From assembly GCA_024684665.1 (NCBI GenBank), contig JAIKWN010000150.1, forward strand, positions 1-12,141: 12,141 nt of DNA, written 5' to 3'. Below are positions 1-8,686 of the stretch, piece after piece (within the stretch, counting starts at the first letter, position 1; each line of letters begins with the position of its first letter). The position numbers and the translations under genes are program-made. This DNA is from Clostridiales bacterium. GTDB lineage: Bacteria; Bacillota_A; Clostridia; Christensenellales; Aristaeellaceae. Below the pieces are notes generated by a model that was given only the letters and a program-made list of their open reading frames with translations, did not search any database and was not told the DNA's origin.

Positions 1-17
1 GAATATCACCCAGACTG

Positions 18-26
18 ATTATACCA
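18..26 (-). promoter_or_regulatory. possible extended -10 promoter element reading left out of the window
   Basis: On the minus strand these bases read TGGTATAAT, a perfect TATAAT preceded by the TGn of an extended -10 element. No good -35 hexamer lies 16-18 bases upstream (AGGAGC at 17). If real, it would drive a leftward gene beyond the left edge, divergent from the small genes at 134-898. This rests on one motif only. Confidence 0.3.
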
Positions 27-66
27 CGAAGCTTCTCTCTGCTCCTTCCTGTCCTTCATTCTTAGC

Positions 67-95
67 GGAACATTAGCGGGGAACGGTGCTATCAT
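67..95 (+). promoter_or_regulatory. candidate promoter for the two small membrane-protein genes
   Basis: An extended -10 element TGC-TATCAT (87-95, five of six matches to TATAAT) has a weak -35 GGAACA (67-72) 17 bases upstream. Transcription would start near 102, about 30 bases before the ATG at 134. The element overlaps the in-frame GTG at 86, which argues against that earlier start. Two copies of TTAGCGG (62-68 and 73-79) lie in and beside the -35 zone; their meaning is unknown. Confidence 0.4.
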
Positions 96-133
96 CACAT
101 CCGATCAAAGCTGCGGCAGAAAGGAGAGGAGCC

Positions 134-301
134 ATGCAGACCGTTGCTTTCTGGATTTTCATCGCCGCAATCTTTGCCTGGTCGATCCGTTACGATCTTG
201 GCATCATGGATTGGCTGTACGACAAAGGGATTTATAAGGATAAACTGCTGACAGAAGTGCGCAAAGAGAAATCGCTCCGTGAATCTAAAGAACCGGAATG
301 A
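134..301 (+). CDS. small single-pass membrane protein, function unknown
   Basis: This encodes 55 residues. The ATG at 134 is preferred over the in-frame GTG at 86 because it follows a strong purine-rich ribosome site (AAGGAGAGGAG) and because the GTG lies within the candidate promoter. Residues about 3-19 (VAFWIFIAAIFAWSI) form one hydrophobic helix. A short aromatic segment follows (LGIMDWLYDKGIY), then a highly charged Lys/Glu-rich tail, so the protein is probably anchored by its N-terminus with a soluble C-terminal tail. I do not recognise a family. It ends 39 bases before the PH-like membrane protein gene on the same strand and is probably co-transcribed with it. That the ORF is a gene is fairly likely from the ribosome site and hydropathy; its role is unknown. 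Confidence 0.6.
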   Translation: MQTVAFWIFIAAIFAWSIRYDLGIMDWLYDKGIYKDKLLTEVRKEKSLRESKEPE

Positions 302-340
302 TCAGCGCCGCTCGGCGTTCAGTGTATGGGAGGAATAAAC

Positions 341-898
341 ATGGAATCCACAGAAAATAGCTATCCGGAACTGGCAGAAGGCGAAAAGATTTTATGGGCA
401 GGCAAGCCGGAAGGCGTCGCGCTGCTCGACGGCGTCATGAAAACGCGGACGATCATTATCTGGATCGTTTGCTGCATCCTGATCCTCGCGGGTCTTTACT
501 GCGCGGCCTTTCTGCTTTCGGGCGCGACCCTGGGGCAGCGCATCGCTTTGCTTGTCGTGTTCGATCTGATCCCGGTATTGATCCTCGTGAATACGGTCCG
601 CGATACAAGGGCGCTCCAGAACCGGACGCAGTATCACATCACCAACCGCCGCGTACTTGTACGCAGCCCCTATACGGATTATTCCCTGCCCCTCTCCGCC
701 GGCCTGGCTGCGGAAATCGGCCGCGAAAACCGTTCCGTACGGCTGGGTAAGGCCGTCGGAATGAAGCCCGTCCGCGAACGCAACGCGACGCTGACCAACA
801 GCTGCCGCAACGACGAGGGCAAGGCTGAGGGCGTCGTCCTGTACAATATTTCCGATCCGGACGCGGTGCTTCGCCTCATTCGCGCAAACCTTTCCTGA
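341..898 (+). CDS. membrane protein with bacterial PH-like domain
   Basis: This encodes 185 residues. The ATG at 341 is chosen over the ATG at 326 because GGGAGG (328-333) lies seven bases upstream of it. Residues 13-22 (EGEKILWAGK) match the GEKILW-x-G-P type opening common in bacterial PH-domain membrane proteins. Two transmembrane helices follow at about 36-60 and 67-86. A soluble domain then carries YHITNRRVLVRS (98-109), the hallmark strand pair of bPH domains, with further beta-like sequence to the C-terminus. Proteins of this shape are usually membrane-bound with a cytoplasmic PH fold; most have no defined biochemical role. It sits 39 bases after the 55-residue membrane protein gene, and the two may form a small membrane complex (inference). 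It ends before the shared terminator at 981-1025. The family call comes from motif recognition, not a search. Confidence 0.7.
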   Translation: MESTENSYPELAEGEKILWAGKPEGVALLDGVMKTRTIIIWIVCCILILAGLYCAAFLLSGATLGQRIALLVVFDLIPVLILVNTVRDTRALQNRTQYHITNRRVLVRSPYTDYSLPLSAGLAAEIGRENRSVRLGKAVGMKPVRERNATLTNSCRNDEGKAEGVVLYNISDPDAVLRLIRANLS

Positions 899-980
899 AC
901 CCCTTTGCTGAAACCATTTCCTGAACCGGGAAACGACCCCGTTTGCCATTTAGAGATCCTGCGCTTCTTTTCTCCAAAAC

Positions 981-1025
981 GAAGAGCGCGGCGACTTTCA
1001 TGCCGCCGCTGCTCTTTTTTGTTTT
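981..1025. terminator. intrinsic terminator between convergent operons
   Basis: AAGAGC-GCGGCG (982-993) pairs with CGCCGC (1004-1009) and GCTCTT (1011-1016), leaving a one-base bulge (T1010) and a ten-base loop. On the plus strand the stem runs straight into a T-rich tract (TTTTTTGTTTT, 1015-1025), a good rho-independent terminator for the PH-like protein gene. On the minus strand the stem is followed by CGTTTTGG, a weaker U-tract, so it may also end the asnS message. Its place between two convergent stop codons (898 and 1031) fits a bidirectional role. Confidence 0.8.
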
Positions 1026-1030
1026 GCACA

Positions 1031-2401
1031 TCAGAACTCGCAGTTCCCCGGGGTGCGCGGATAGGGGAGGACGTCGCGGATGTTTTCGATATCCGTAAGG
1101 TACATGACGAGGCGCTCGAAGCCCATGCCGAAGCCGGAATGTGTGCAACCACCGAAGCGTCGCAGGTTCACATACCAGTCCATCTGTTCCTTCGAGATTC
1201 CAAGTTCGTCCATGCGGGCGCAGAGCACGTCGTAACGGTCCTCACGCTGGCTTCCGCCCATGAGCTCTCCAGAACCCGGGACGAGCAGATCGACGCCTCG
1301 CACGGTCTTGCCATCATCGTTCTGATACATGTAGAAGGCCTTGATCTCCTTGGGCCAGTCATAAACGAAGACCGGGGAATGGAAGTGCACGTCCGTCAGG
1401 TACTTCTCGTGTTCGCGGAAGAGATCCTCGCCCGGGACCGCCTCATGCTCGAAAGCGACTGGGGCGTTCCTGAGGATGCTGATAGCTTCCGCATGAGTGA
1501 CCCTCGCGACATGGGATTCCGTCAGTTTCTTCAGCTTTTCGACCAGGTCGCTCTTCGCGTAGCCCTGCAGGAAGAGAAGCTCCGGCATGGCTTTTTCCAG
1601 CACTTCTTTGACCACACTCTTCAGAAAATCTTCTTCGAGGTCCATCAGCTGGTCGAGGTTGCAGAAGCAGACTTCCGGCTCGATCATCCAGAACTCGGCA
1701 GCGTGGGTCTTGGTGTTGGAATTCTCCGCGCGGAAGGTCGGCCCGAAGGTGTAGATGCGCTTATATGCGAGCGCAAAGGTTTCTCCCTCCAGCTGTCCCG
1801 TGACGGCCAGGCTGGTCGCCTTGCCGAAGAAATCCTCTTCAGGCGGGACCGCAGTGCCCGGAGCGGCGCTGGTCACCGTGAAAGTGTTGCCCGCGCCTTC
1901 GCCGTCGTTGGCAGTGATGAGCGGGGTATGCACATACACGTAGCCCCGATCCTGGAAATAGTTGTGGATAGCCTGCGCCGCGACGCTGCGCACGCGGAAG
2001 ACGGCCTGGAAGAGGCGCGTCCGGGGGCGCAGGTAGGCGATTTCGCGCAGGAATTCGACGCTGTGGCGCTTCGGCTGCAGCGGATAGTCCTCCGGGCAGT
2101 CGCCCTCGAGGACGATCTCCTTCGCCTGCATCTCGACGCCGCCCCGCCCGGCGACCAGGATGCCGCGAGCGGTGATGGCACTGCCGTTGCGGATGCCCTG
2201 CACAGCGGCAAAATCATTGACGCTCTCGTCATAGACGATCTGCATCGTTCCGAAGCAGGTGCCATCGAAGAACTCCATGAAGCCGATGTTCTTCTGCTTC
2301 CGGTGGTTGCGGACCCAGCCCTGCACAGTAGCTTCTTTTCCCAGGAGCGCCTCGCCTTCCTTCAGCAGGGCGCGCAGGTCAAGGATGTCTTTCGCAAGCA
2401 T
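1031..2401 (-). CDS. asnS: asparagine--tRNA ligase (AsnRS)
   Basis: This class IIb aminoacyl-tRNA synthetase (456 residues) charges tRNA-Asn with asparagine using ATP in the cytoplasm. An N-terminal OB-fold anticodon-binding domain spans about 20-105 (VQGWVRNHRKQKNIGFMEFFDG). Motif 1 lies around 137-153 (YFQDRGYVYVHTPLI). Motif 2 is FRAENSNTKTHAAEFWMIEPE near 223-243. Motif 3 is GFGMGFERLVMYLT near 423-436, followed by the typical YPRTPG end. The asparagine-specific THAAEFWMIEPE stretch separates it from AspRS and LysRS. Length is normal for bacteria. The ATG follows AAAGAGG. The gene starts 39 bases after the gyrA stop, with no room for a clear promoter, so it is probably the last gene of the gyrase operon. 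An encoded AsnRS implies direct charging, but does not exclude an amidotransferase route elsewhere in the genome. Confidence 0.97.
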   Translation of the reverse strand: MLAKDILDLRALLKEGEALLGKEATVQGWVRNHRKQKNIGFMEFFDGTCFGTMQIVYDESVNDFAAVQGIRNGSAITARGILVAGRGGVEMQAKEIVLEGDCPEDYPLQPKRHSVEFLREIAYLRPRTRLFQAVFRVRSVAAQAIHNYFQDRGYVYVHTPLITANDGEGAGNTFTVTSAAPGTAVPPEEDFFGKATSLAVTGQLEGETFALAYKRIYTFGPTFRAENSNTKTHAAEFWMIEPEVCFCNLDQLMDLEEDFLKSVVKEVLEKAMPELLFLQGYAKSDLVEKLKKLTESHVARVTHAEAISILRNAPVAFEHEAVPGEDLFREHEKYLTDVHFHSPVFVYDWPKEIKAFYMYQNDDGKTVRGVDLLVPGSGELMGGSQREDRYDVLCARMDELGISKEQMDWYVNLRRFGGCTHSGFGMGFERLVMYLTDIENIRDVLPYPRTPGNCEF

Positions 2402-2440
2402 ATATGCCTCTTTCCCCGGGATTCCCCGGCGGTTGAATTT

Positions 2441-5017
2441 TCAGATTTCCGGTTCCGGCTCGTTTTCCGGTCCGCTACCGAGATTCATGTCCAGGCTCTC
2501 GTCCGGCTGATCCGTCTCCGGCGCGTCGGAGATTTCCGTGAAGGTGTCTTCCTCTTCCAAGTCTTCTTCCGGCTCCGTCGCCGTAACGCTGACGATCCGG
2601 CTGCCTTCGCGGAGCTTCATGACGCGGACGCCCTTTGCGACGCGCCCCGTCATGCGTACGGAATCCGCCGGCGTGCGGATGATCGTACCATCGTCCGTGA
2701 TGATCATGAGGTCAAGCCCTTCGGGAATCAGCAGCTGCGCCACGATGGGGCCGGTTTCCTCCGTCAGATTCATGGCCCGCACGCCCTTGCCGCCGCGGTG
2801 ATCCCGGAGCGGATAGACGTCCAGAGTGGAACGCTTGCCGAAGCCCAGCTCCGTGATCGTAACGACCTGCTTGCCCGGCGCGACCTTCTCCAGGGAGATC
2901 AGCTCGTCCCCTTCGTCCATGCGCATGCCGCGCACGCCCATGGAGTTGCGTCCCATCAAGCGGAACTCGCTCTCCGGGCAGCGGAGCGTCTGTCCCAGAC
3001 GGGTTGCCAGCATGAGCTGATCGCCCTCGCGCACGAGTTCCACGCCGATCATCTCGTCGTCGTCTCGCAGGACGATGGCGATGAGGCCGGTCTTGCGAAG
3101 ATTCGCAAACTCGGAAAGCGCGGTTTTCTTCGTCGTTCCGTTCCGGGTCGCCATCACGAGGCGGTAGTCCTCCTGCTCTCTGGGCAGCGGGATCATGGCA
3201 GTGACCTTCTCCCCGCCGGCGAGCTGCAGGAGGTTCACGATCGCCGTGCCCTTTGCCTGCCGCCCGGCCTCCGGGATCTCGTACCCCTTCAACTTATAGA
3301 CCCGGCCCCGGTTTGTGAAGAACAGGATCTCGTCATGGGTGGAGGTGACGATCAGCCGCTCTGCGTAGTCCTCTTCGTGGGTCGTCATGCCCATGACGCC
3401 GATGCCGCCCCGGCGCTGGCTGCGGTACGTCGTCCGCGGGATGCGCTTGATATAGCCGCGGTGGGTCAGGGTGACGACCACCATGTCCTCCTGAATGAGG
3501 TCTTCCGGGTCGATTTCGCCCTCCAGCGCGGAGAAGCTGGTGCGGCGCTCGTCTGCGTACTTTGCCTTGATGGCCAGAATTTCCTCGCGGATGATGCCGA
3601 GTACCATCTTTTCATCGCCCAGCACGGCGCGCAGGTAGGCGATCGTTTTCTCCAGCTCCTGGTATTCTTCGAGCAGGCGCTCGCGCTCGAGTCCGGTGAG
3701 CCTGGCAAGGCGCATATCGAGGATGGCCTGGGCCTGCTTCTCCGAAAAGGCGAAGCGCTCCATCAGGGTGTCCCGCGCCACGGCGGGATTCGCGCTGGCG
3801 CGAATGATAGCGACGATCTCGTCGATGTGGTCGAGGGCCTTGAGGAGTCCCTCCAGGATGTGGGCTCTCGCCTCCGCCTTGTCGAGGTCATAGCGCGTTC
3901 GGCGGACGATAACGTCCTTTTGATGCTCCAGATAGTGATAGAGCATCTGATGGAGGCTCAGCACCTTGGGCTCCCCGTCCACGAGGGCCAGCATGATGGA
4001 GCCGAAGGTATCCTGTAGCTGGGTATGCTTGTAAAGGTAATTCAGAACGACCTGCGCGTTCACGTCGCGCTTCAGTTCGATGACGATGCGCATGCCTTCC
4101 CGGTCGCTTTCGTCGCGGATGTCGCTGAGTCCCTCCAGGCGTTTCTCGTGAACCAGCTGCGCGATCTTTTCGACCAGCTGCGCCTTGTTGACCATGTAGG
4201 GCAGCTCGGTAACGACGATCCGTTGCCGTCCCTGGGACATGGGCTCGATCTCCGTCTTCGCCCGTACCACGATGCGGCCGCGGCCCGTAGTATAGGTATC
4301 ATAGATGCCCTGACGCCCGAGGATGATGCCGCCGCCAGGGAAATCCGGGCCTTTGATGGCAGTCATCAGTTCCTGATTCGTGACGTCCGGCTTGTCGATC
4401 ATCATGACGATGCCGTCGATGACCTCGCCCAGGTTATGGGGCGGGATGTTCGTCGCCATACCGACGGCGATGCCGTTCGAACCGTTGACCAGGAGATTCG
4501 GGAAACGGCAGGGAAGCACAGTCGGCTGCTGCAGCGTTTCGTCGAAGTTGGGGACGAAATCCACCGTCTCCTTGTCGATGTCCGCCAGCATCTCCAGGTT
4601 GATTTTGCTCATGCGGGCTTCGGTATACCGCATGGCTGCCGCGCCGTCCCCGTCGATGGAGCCGAAATTGCCCTGGCCGTCTACGAGGGGATAGCGCGTC
4701 GCGAAATCCTGCGCCAGGCGCACGAGCGCACCGTACACGGAGGAATCGCCGTGGGGATGATATTTGCCCAGTACGTCGCCGACGATACGGGCGCATTTGC
4801 GGTAAGGCTTATCCGGGGTGACGCCCAGCTCATGCATGGCGTAAAGGATGCGCCGGTGCACGGGCTTCAGGCCGTCGCGCACGTCCGGCAGGGCGCGCGT
4901 AATGATGACGGCCATGGCGTAAGAGATGAAAGATTTTTTCATCTCCTGTTCCAGGTCGATGGGGTGCAGCCGCTCCATGTCCTCCGTATTGCCCGGAAGG
5001 TGATCCTTGAAATCCAA
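2441..5017 (-). CDS. gyrA: DNA gyrase subunit A
   Basis: This is the DNA-breaking subunit of gyrase (858 residues). Two GyrA join two GyrB to introduce negative supercoils with ATP. The catalytic tyrosine is Y131 in [10 protein letters not shown]. The winged-helix segment carries [17 protein letters not shown] from residue 87. A coiled-coil tower follows, then a C-terminal six-bladed DNA-wrapping domain starting near 510, with the GyrA-box at 534-540, and an acidic tail (about 815-858) rich in Asp and Glu. By E. coli numbering S83 is Ser (S92 here), but the D87 position is Gly (G96). The GyrA-box reads QRRGGIG, with Ile where Lys or Arg is usual. The start is TTG, set by GGGAGGT seven bases upstream; the first downstream ATG is codon 14. 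The gene begins 18 bases after the gyrB stop. Length and the intact box core argue for GyrA rather than ParC. Confidence 0.97.
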   Translation of the reverse strand: MDFKDHLPGNTEDMERLHPIDLEQEMKKSFISYAMAVIITRALPDVRDGLKPVHRRILYAMHELGVTPDKPYRKCARIVGDVLGKYHPHGDSSVYGALVRLAQDFATRYPLVDGQGNFGSIDGDGAAAMRYTEARMSKINLEMLADIDKETVDFVPNFDETLQQPTVLPCRFPNLLVNGSNGIAVGMATNIPPHNLGEVIDGIVMMIDKPDVTNQELMTAIKGPDFPGGGIILGRQGIYDTYTTGRGRIVVRAKTEIEPMSQGRQRIVVTELPYMVNKAQLVEKIAQLVHEKRLEGLSDIRDESDREGMRIVIELKRDVNAQVVLNYLYKHTQLQDTFGSIMLALVDGEPKVLSLHQMLYHYLEHQKDVIVRRTRYDLDKAEARAHILEGLLKALDHIDEIVAIIRASANPAVARDTLMERFAFSEKQAQAILDMRLARLTGLERERLLEEYQELEKTIAYLRAVLGDEKMVLGIIREEILAIKAKYADERRTSFSALEGEIDPEDLIQEDMVVVTLTHRGYIKRIPRTTYRSQRRGGIGVMGMTTHEEDYAERLIVTSTHDEILFFTNRGRVYKLKGYEIPEAGRQAKGTAIVNLLQLAGGEKVTAMIPLPREQEDYRLVMATRNGTTKKTALSEFANLRKTGLIAIVLRDDDEMIGVELVREGDQLMLATRLGQTLRCPESEFRLMGRNSMGVRGMRMDEGDELISLEKVAPGKQVVTITELGFGKRSTLDVYPLRDHRGGKGVRAMNLTEETGPIVAQLLIPEGLDLMIITDDGTIIRTPADSVRMTGRVAKGVRVMKLREGSRIVSVTATEPEEDLEEEDTFTEISDAPETDQPDESLDMNLGSGPENEPEPEI

Positions 5018-5024
5018 TCCTGCG

Positions 5025-5031
5025 ACCTCCC
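5025..5031 (-). promoter_or_regulatory. gyrA ribosome binding site that fixes a TTG start
   Basis: On the minus strand this reads GGGAGGT, seven bases before the TTG at 5017-5015, in the short gap after the gyrB stop codon. No ATG or GTG is equally well placed. The rare start codon with a strong ribosome site may tune GyrA output relative to GyrB, which has an ATG (inference). Confidence 0.75.
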
Positions 5032-5035
5032 TTCC

Positions 5036-7120
<2,085 letters not shown>

Positions 7121-7399
7121 TTATGATCTGGCCGCGCCCAGCCGGGTCCGCTTCACCCGGGCGGCCAGCCGCGTACTCGCGACGGAAGAGAGGTAAAGCC
7201 GGGCGTTTTCTGTCACACCCCCGGGCCGCCTCGCCCCGGCGAAGAGCACGGCGCTCTTTGCGTCCGCTTCTCCGCCCGCGACGATGCGCCGCTGCCGCCT
7301 GGCCTCCCTGAGGAGGGGATCCCCCCGTCCGGAGACGGGCACGATCACCAGAAGCTCCCGGCTGTCCGCCGAAATGCCGCCTCCCAGATCGAGGATCAT
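7121..7399 (-). CDS. remB: RemA/RemB family (DUF370) regulator
   Basis: This encodes 92 residues. The start MILDLGGGISADSRELLVIV matches the family pattern of an Ile/Leu-His/Asp-Leu-Gly-Gly opening followed by a strand and regulator loop. The end, RLYLSSVASTRLAARVK (67-83), matches the conserved YLSPISSSTLRKR-type motif. In Bacillus subtilis the RemB (YaaB) gene lies between recF and gyrB; the position just before gyrB here agrees. RemA proteins bind DNA and activate matrix and osmoprotection genes; the role of RemB is poorly known. The ATG at 7399 is chosen because GGGAGG lies ten bases upstream and the promoter -10 lies at 7443-7448; the longer in-frame ORF would start upstream of that promoter. 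The middle (about 25-60) is rich in Arg, Ala and Gly and diverges from typical members, so DNA binding may be preserved or altered. It is the first gene of the gyrase operon. Confidence 0.8.
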   Translation of the reverse strand: MILDLGGGISADSRELLVIVPVSGRGDPLLREARRQRRIVAGGEADAKSAVLFAGARRPGGVTENARLYLSSVASTRLAARVKRTRLGAARS

Positions 7400-7442
7400 G
7401 CCGCTTTTTCCTCCCTTTTTCCCACTGTACACGAACTTATTA

Positions 7443-7471
7443 ATTATAGCACTTTTCCTGCAATTTTTCAA
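7443..7471 (-). promoter_or_regulatory. sigma-A promoter of the remB-gyrB-gyrA-asnS operon
   Basis: On the minus strand TTGAAA (7471-7466) is followed by 17 bases and then a perfect TATAAT (7448-7443), preceded by TGC as an extended -10. The upstream flank is A/T-rich, like an UP element. Transcription would start near 7436, giving a leader of about 37 bases before the remB ATG. No other promoter of this quality was seen within the operon, so it probably drives all four genes. Confidence 0.85.
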
Positions 7472-7598
7472 ATTTTTCCCCTGTTTTTTGGTTCGTATCG
7501 CGAGCAAAAAGCAGACAAAAAGGATGCAGGAAAACTGGGAGAAACGACCTGTGAAACAGGGGGAGAGCGGACTTCAGGGCATTGCGGGGAAAACCGTT

Positions 7599-7647
7599 CT
7601 TCCGGAAGCGTTCCGTCCTCTGGAGGGCGACCCCTGTGGAAGCTTCC
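7599..7647. repeat. pair of 10-bp palindromes upstream of the liv promoter
   Basis: CTTCCGGAAG (7599-7608) and GGAAGCTTCC (7638-7647) are both perfect palindromes built from the same CTTCC/GGAAG half-sites, with centres 39 bases apart. A further CTTCC lies in the liv promoter spacer (7704-7708). The arrangement suits a dimeric regulator, but no known operator was recognised. Confidence 0.4.
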
Positions 7648-7693
7648 CGACATACTTCGCTTGTGGAGTTTTTCACGGACGTATGGATATTCA

Positions 7694-7722
7694 TTGACAA
7701 TTCTTCCAAATAATGCTATTAC
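7694..7722 (+). promoter_or_regulatory. sigma-A promoter of the liv operon
   Basis: A perfect -35 TTGACA (7694-7699) is separated by 17 bases from the -10 TATTAC (7717-7722, four of six matches). TGC directly before the -10 makes it an extended -10 element. The start point would be near 7729, giving a leader of about 50 bases that contains the hairpin at 7737-7761 and the livH ribosome site. Confidence 0.75.
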
Positions 7723-7736
7723 TGATTCTACAGATG

Positions 7737-7761
7737 ATCCGGGAAACGCCGTTTTCCGGAT
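7737..7761 (+). promoter_or_regulatory. leader hairpin just before the livH ribosome binding site
   Basis: ATCCGGGAAAC (7737-7747) pairs with GTTTTCCGGAT (7751-7761) over 11 bp, with one G-U pair and a GCC loop. No T-run follows, so it is not a normal terminator. It begins about 8 bases after the expected transcription start and ends directly against AAGGGGAG (7762-7769). It could stabilise the 5' end of the message or affect ribosome access. Confidence 0.55.
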
Positions 7762-7779
7762 AAGGGGAGTGGTTCGGCT

Positions 7780-8673
7780 ATGTTTCTGCAGCAGCTGATC
7801 AACGGTCTCACGGTCGGCGCGACGTATGCGCTTGTGACCATCGGGTTTACGCTTATCTATAGCGTGCTTGAGCTTACGAACTTCGCACATACGTCCTTTT
7901 ATATGCTGGGCGCTTATATCACAATGACGACGGTCACGATGATCGGCGCCGCAACGGGCAGCTTCCTGCTGTCGCTCCTGCTCGCCATGGCGGTCTGCGG
8001 CGGCATCGGCGTCTTCATGCAGCGCACTACGCTCCAGGTGATCCGCGAGAAAAACGGCGCCGGCATCTCCGCGATGCTCTGCACGGTCGGCGTGCAGACC
8101 GTCATCAACAACGCGATCATTCTCATCTGGGGTTCCGACTCGCGTTATTTCCCGGACACCTTCGGCAACCTCGGGAAAATCTATTTGGGCAGCGCGATCG
8201 TTTCCTGGGTGCAGGTCTTTATCCTGATTGCCGCCATTGCGCTGATGGCGCTCATCTCCGTCATCATCTACAAAACGCGGATCGGCCGCGGTATGCGCGC
8301 CATCGCGCAGAACGCGACGGCCGCGCGACTCATGGGAGTGAACGTGAACGGCATCATCGCGCTCACCTTCCTGCTCTCCACGACGGTCGCCGCCATCGCG
8401 GGCACGATGGTAGGCTCTTATTACAAGGCCATCGACACGAATATGGCGAGCTCCGTCGGATTCAAGGCGTTCGCCGCCGCCATCCTGGGCGGAATGGGGT
8501 CCCTTCCCGGCGCGGTGGTCGGCGGCATCCTGATCGGCGTCGCTGAAACGCTTATTTCCTCGTATCTCATCTCCCCCGGCTATCGGGATGCCGTTGCCTT
8601 TCTGATCCTCATCATTGTGCTGATCATCCGACCGCGCGGCATTTGGGGACAGAAAGAAACGAGCAAGGTGTAA
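7780..8673 (+). CDS. livH: branched-chain amino acid ABC transporter permease LivH
   Basis: This is one of two membrane-spanning subunits of a LivHMGF importer (297 residues), with about eight transmembrane helices. The N-terminus MFLQQLINGLTVGATYALVTIGFTLIYSVLELTNFAH is the classic LivH opening (1-37). The cytoplasmic coupling loop that meets the ATPases is RGMRAIAQNATAARLMGVNV (170-189). It is followed by ALTFLLSTTVAAIAGTMVG and by the signature AFAAAILGGMGSLPGAVVGG (230-249). The sequence ends in LIIRPRGIWG, as usual. Length is typical. The ATG has AAGGGGAG ten bases upstream and follows the promoter and leader hairpin. It is the first gene of the operon and ends 13 bases before livM. Family placement is firm; the transported amino acid cannot be read from the permease. 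Confidence 0.95.
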   Translation: MFLQQLINGLTVGATYALVTIGFTLIYSVLELTNFAHTSFYMLGAYITMTTVTMIGAATGSFLLSLLLAMAVCGGIGVFMQRTTLQVIREKNGAGISAMLCTVGVQTVINNAIILIWGSDSRYFPDTFGNLGKIYLGSAIVSWVQVFILIAAIALMALISVIIYKTRIGRGMRAIAQNATAARLMGVNVNGIIALTFLLSTTVAAIAGTMVGSYYKAIDTNMASSVGFKAFAAAILGGMGSLPGAVVGGILIGVAETLISSYLISPGYRDAVAFLILIIVLIIRPRGIWGQKETSKV

Positions 8674-8686
8674 GGGGGGGAGCGAT

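Larger units (their letters stand above)
7400..7779. other. divergent control region between the gyrase and liv operons
   Basis: These 380 bases hold no convincing gene. From left to right they contain the remB ribosome site, the remB promoter, an A/T-rich stretch (7441-7530), a small hairpin CCTGT-GAA-ACAGG (7547-7559), the 10-bp palindromes CTTCCGGAAG (7599-7608) and GGAAGCTTCC (7638-7647), the liv promoter (7694-7722), a leader hairpin (7737-7761) and the livH ribosome site AAGGGGAG (7762-7769). ACAGGGG (7555-7561) could also pair with CCCCTGT (7631-7637). The short ORFs here overlap promoters and lack ribosome sites. Confidence 0.7.

Noticed and set aside
7461..7480. CodY-like A/T-rich motif over the remB -35
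   Set aside because: The best 15-base alignment has about five mismatches, and A/T-rich promoter flanks give such matches by chance.
7400..7507. Longer N-terminus for the remB protein
   Set aside because: The extended start lies upstream of the promoter -35/-10 elements, while the ATG at 7399 has a good ribosome site and matches the family's start.
7635..7667. Two TGTGGA motifs as possible DnaA boxes or an origin
   Set aside because: Each matches only six of nine bases of the DnaA box, only two are present, and there is no dnaA or dnaN nearby.
7440..7709. Minus-strand ORF of 84-89 codons in the divergent control region
   Set aside because: It runs through the gyrase-operon promoter, has only a weak ribosome site and shows no recognisable domain.
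7500..7780. T-box or other amino-acid riboswitch ahead of the liv operon
   Set aside because: No T-box core sequence or antiterminator/terminator pair was seen, and the predicted leader is only about 50 bases.
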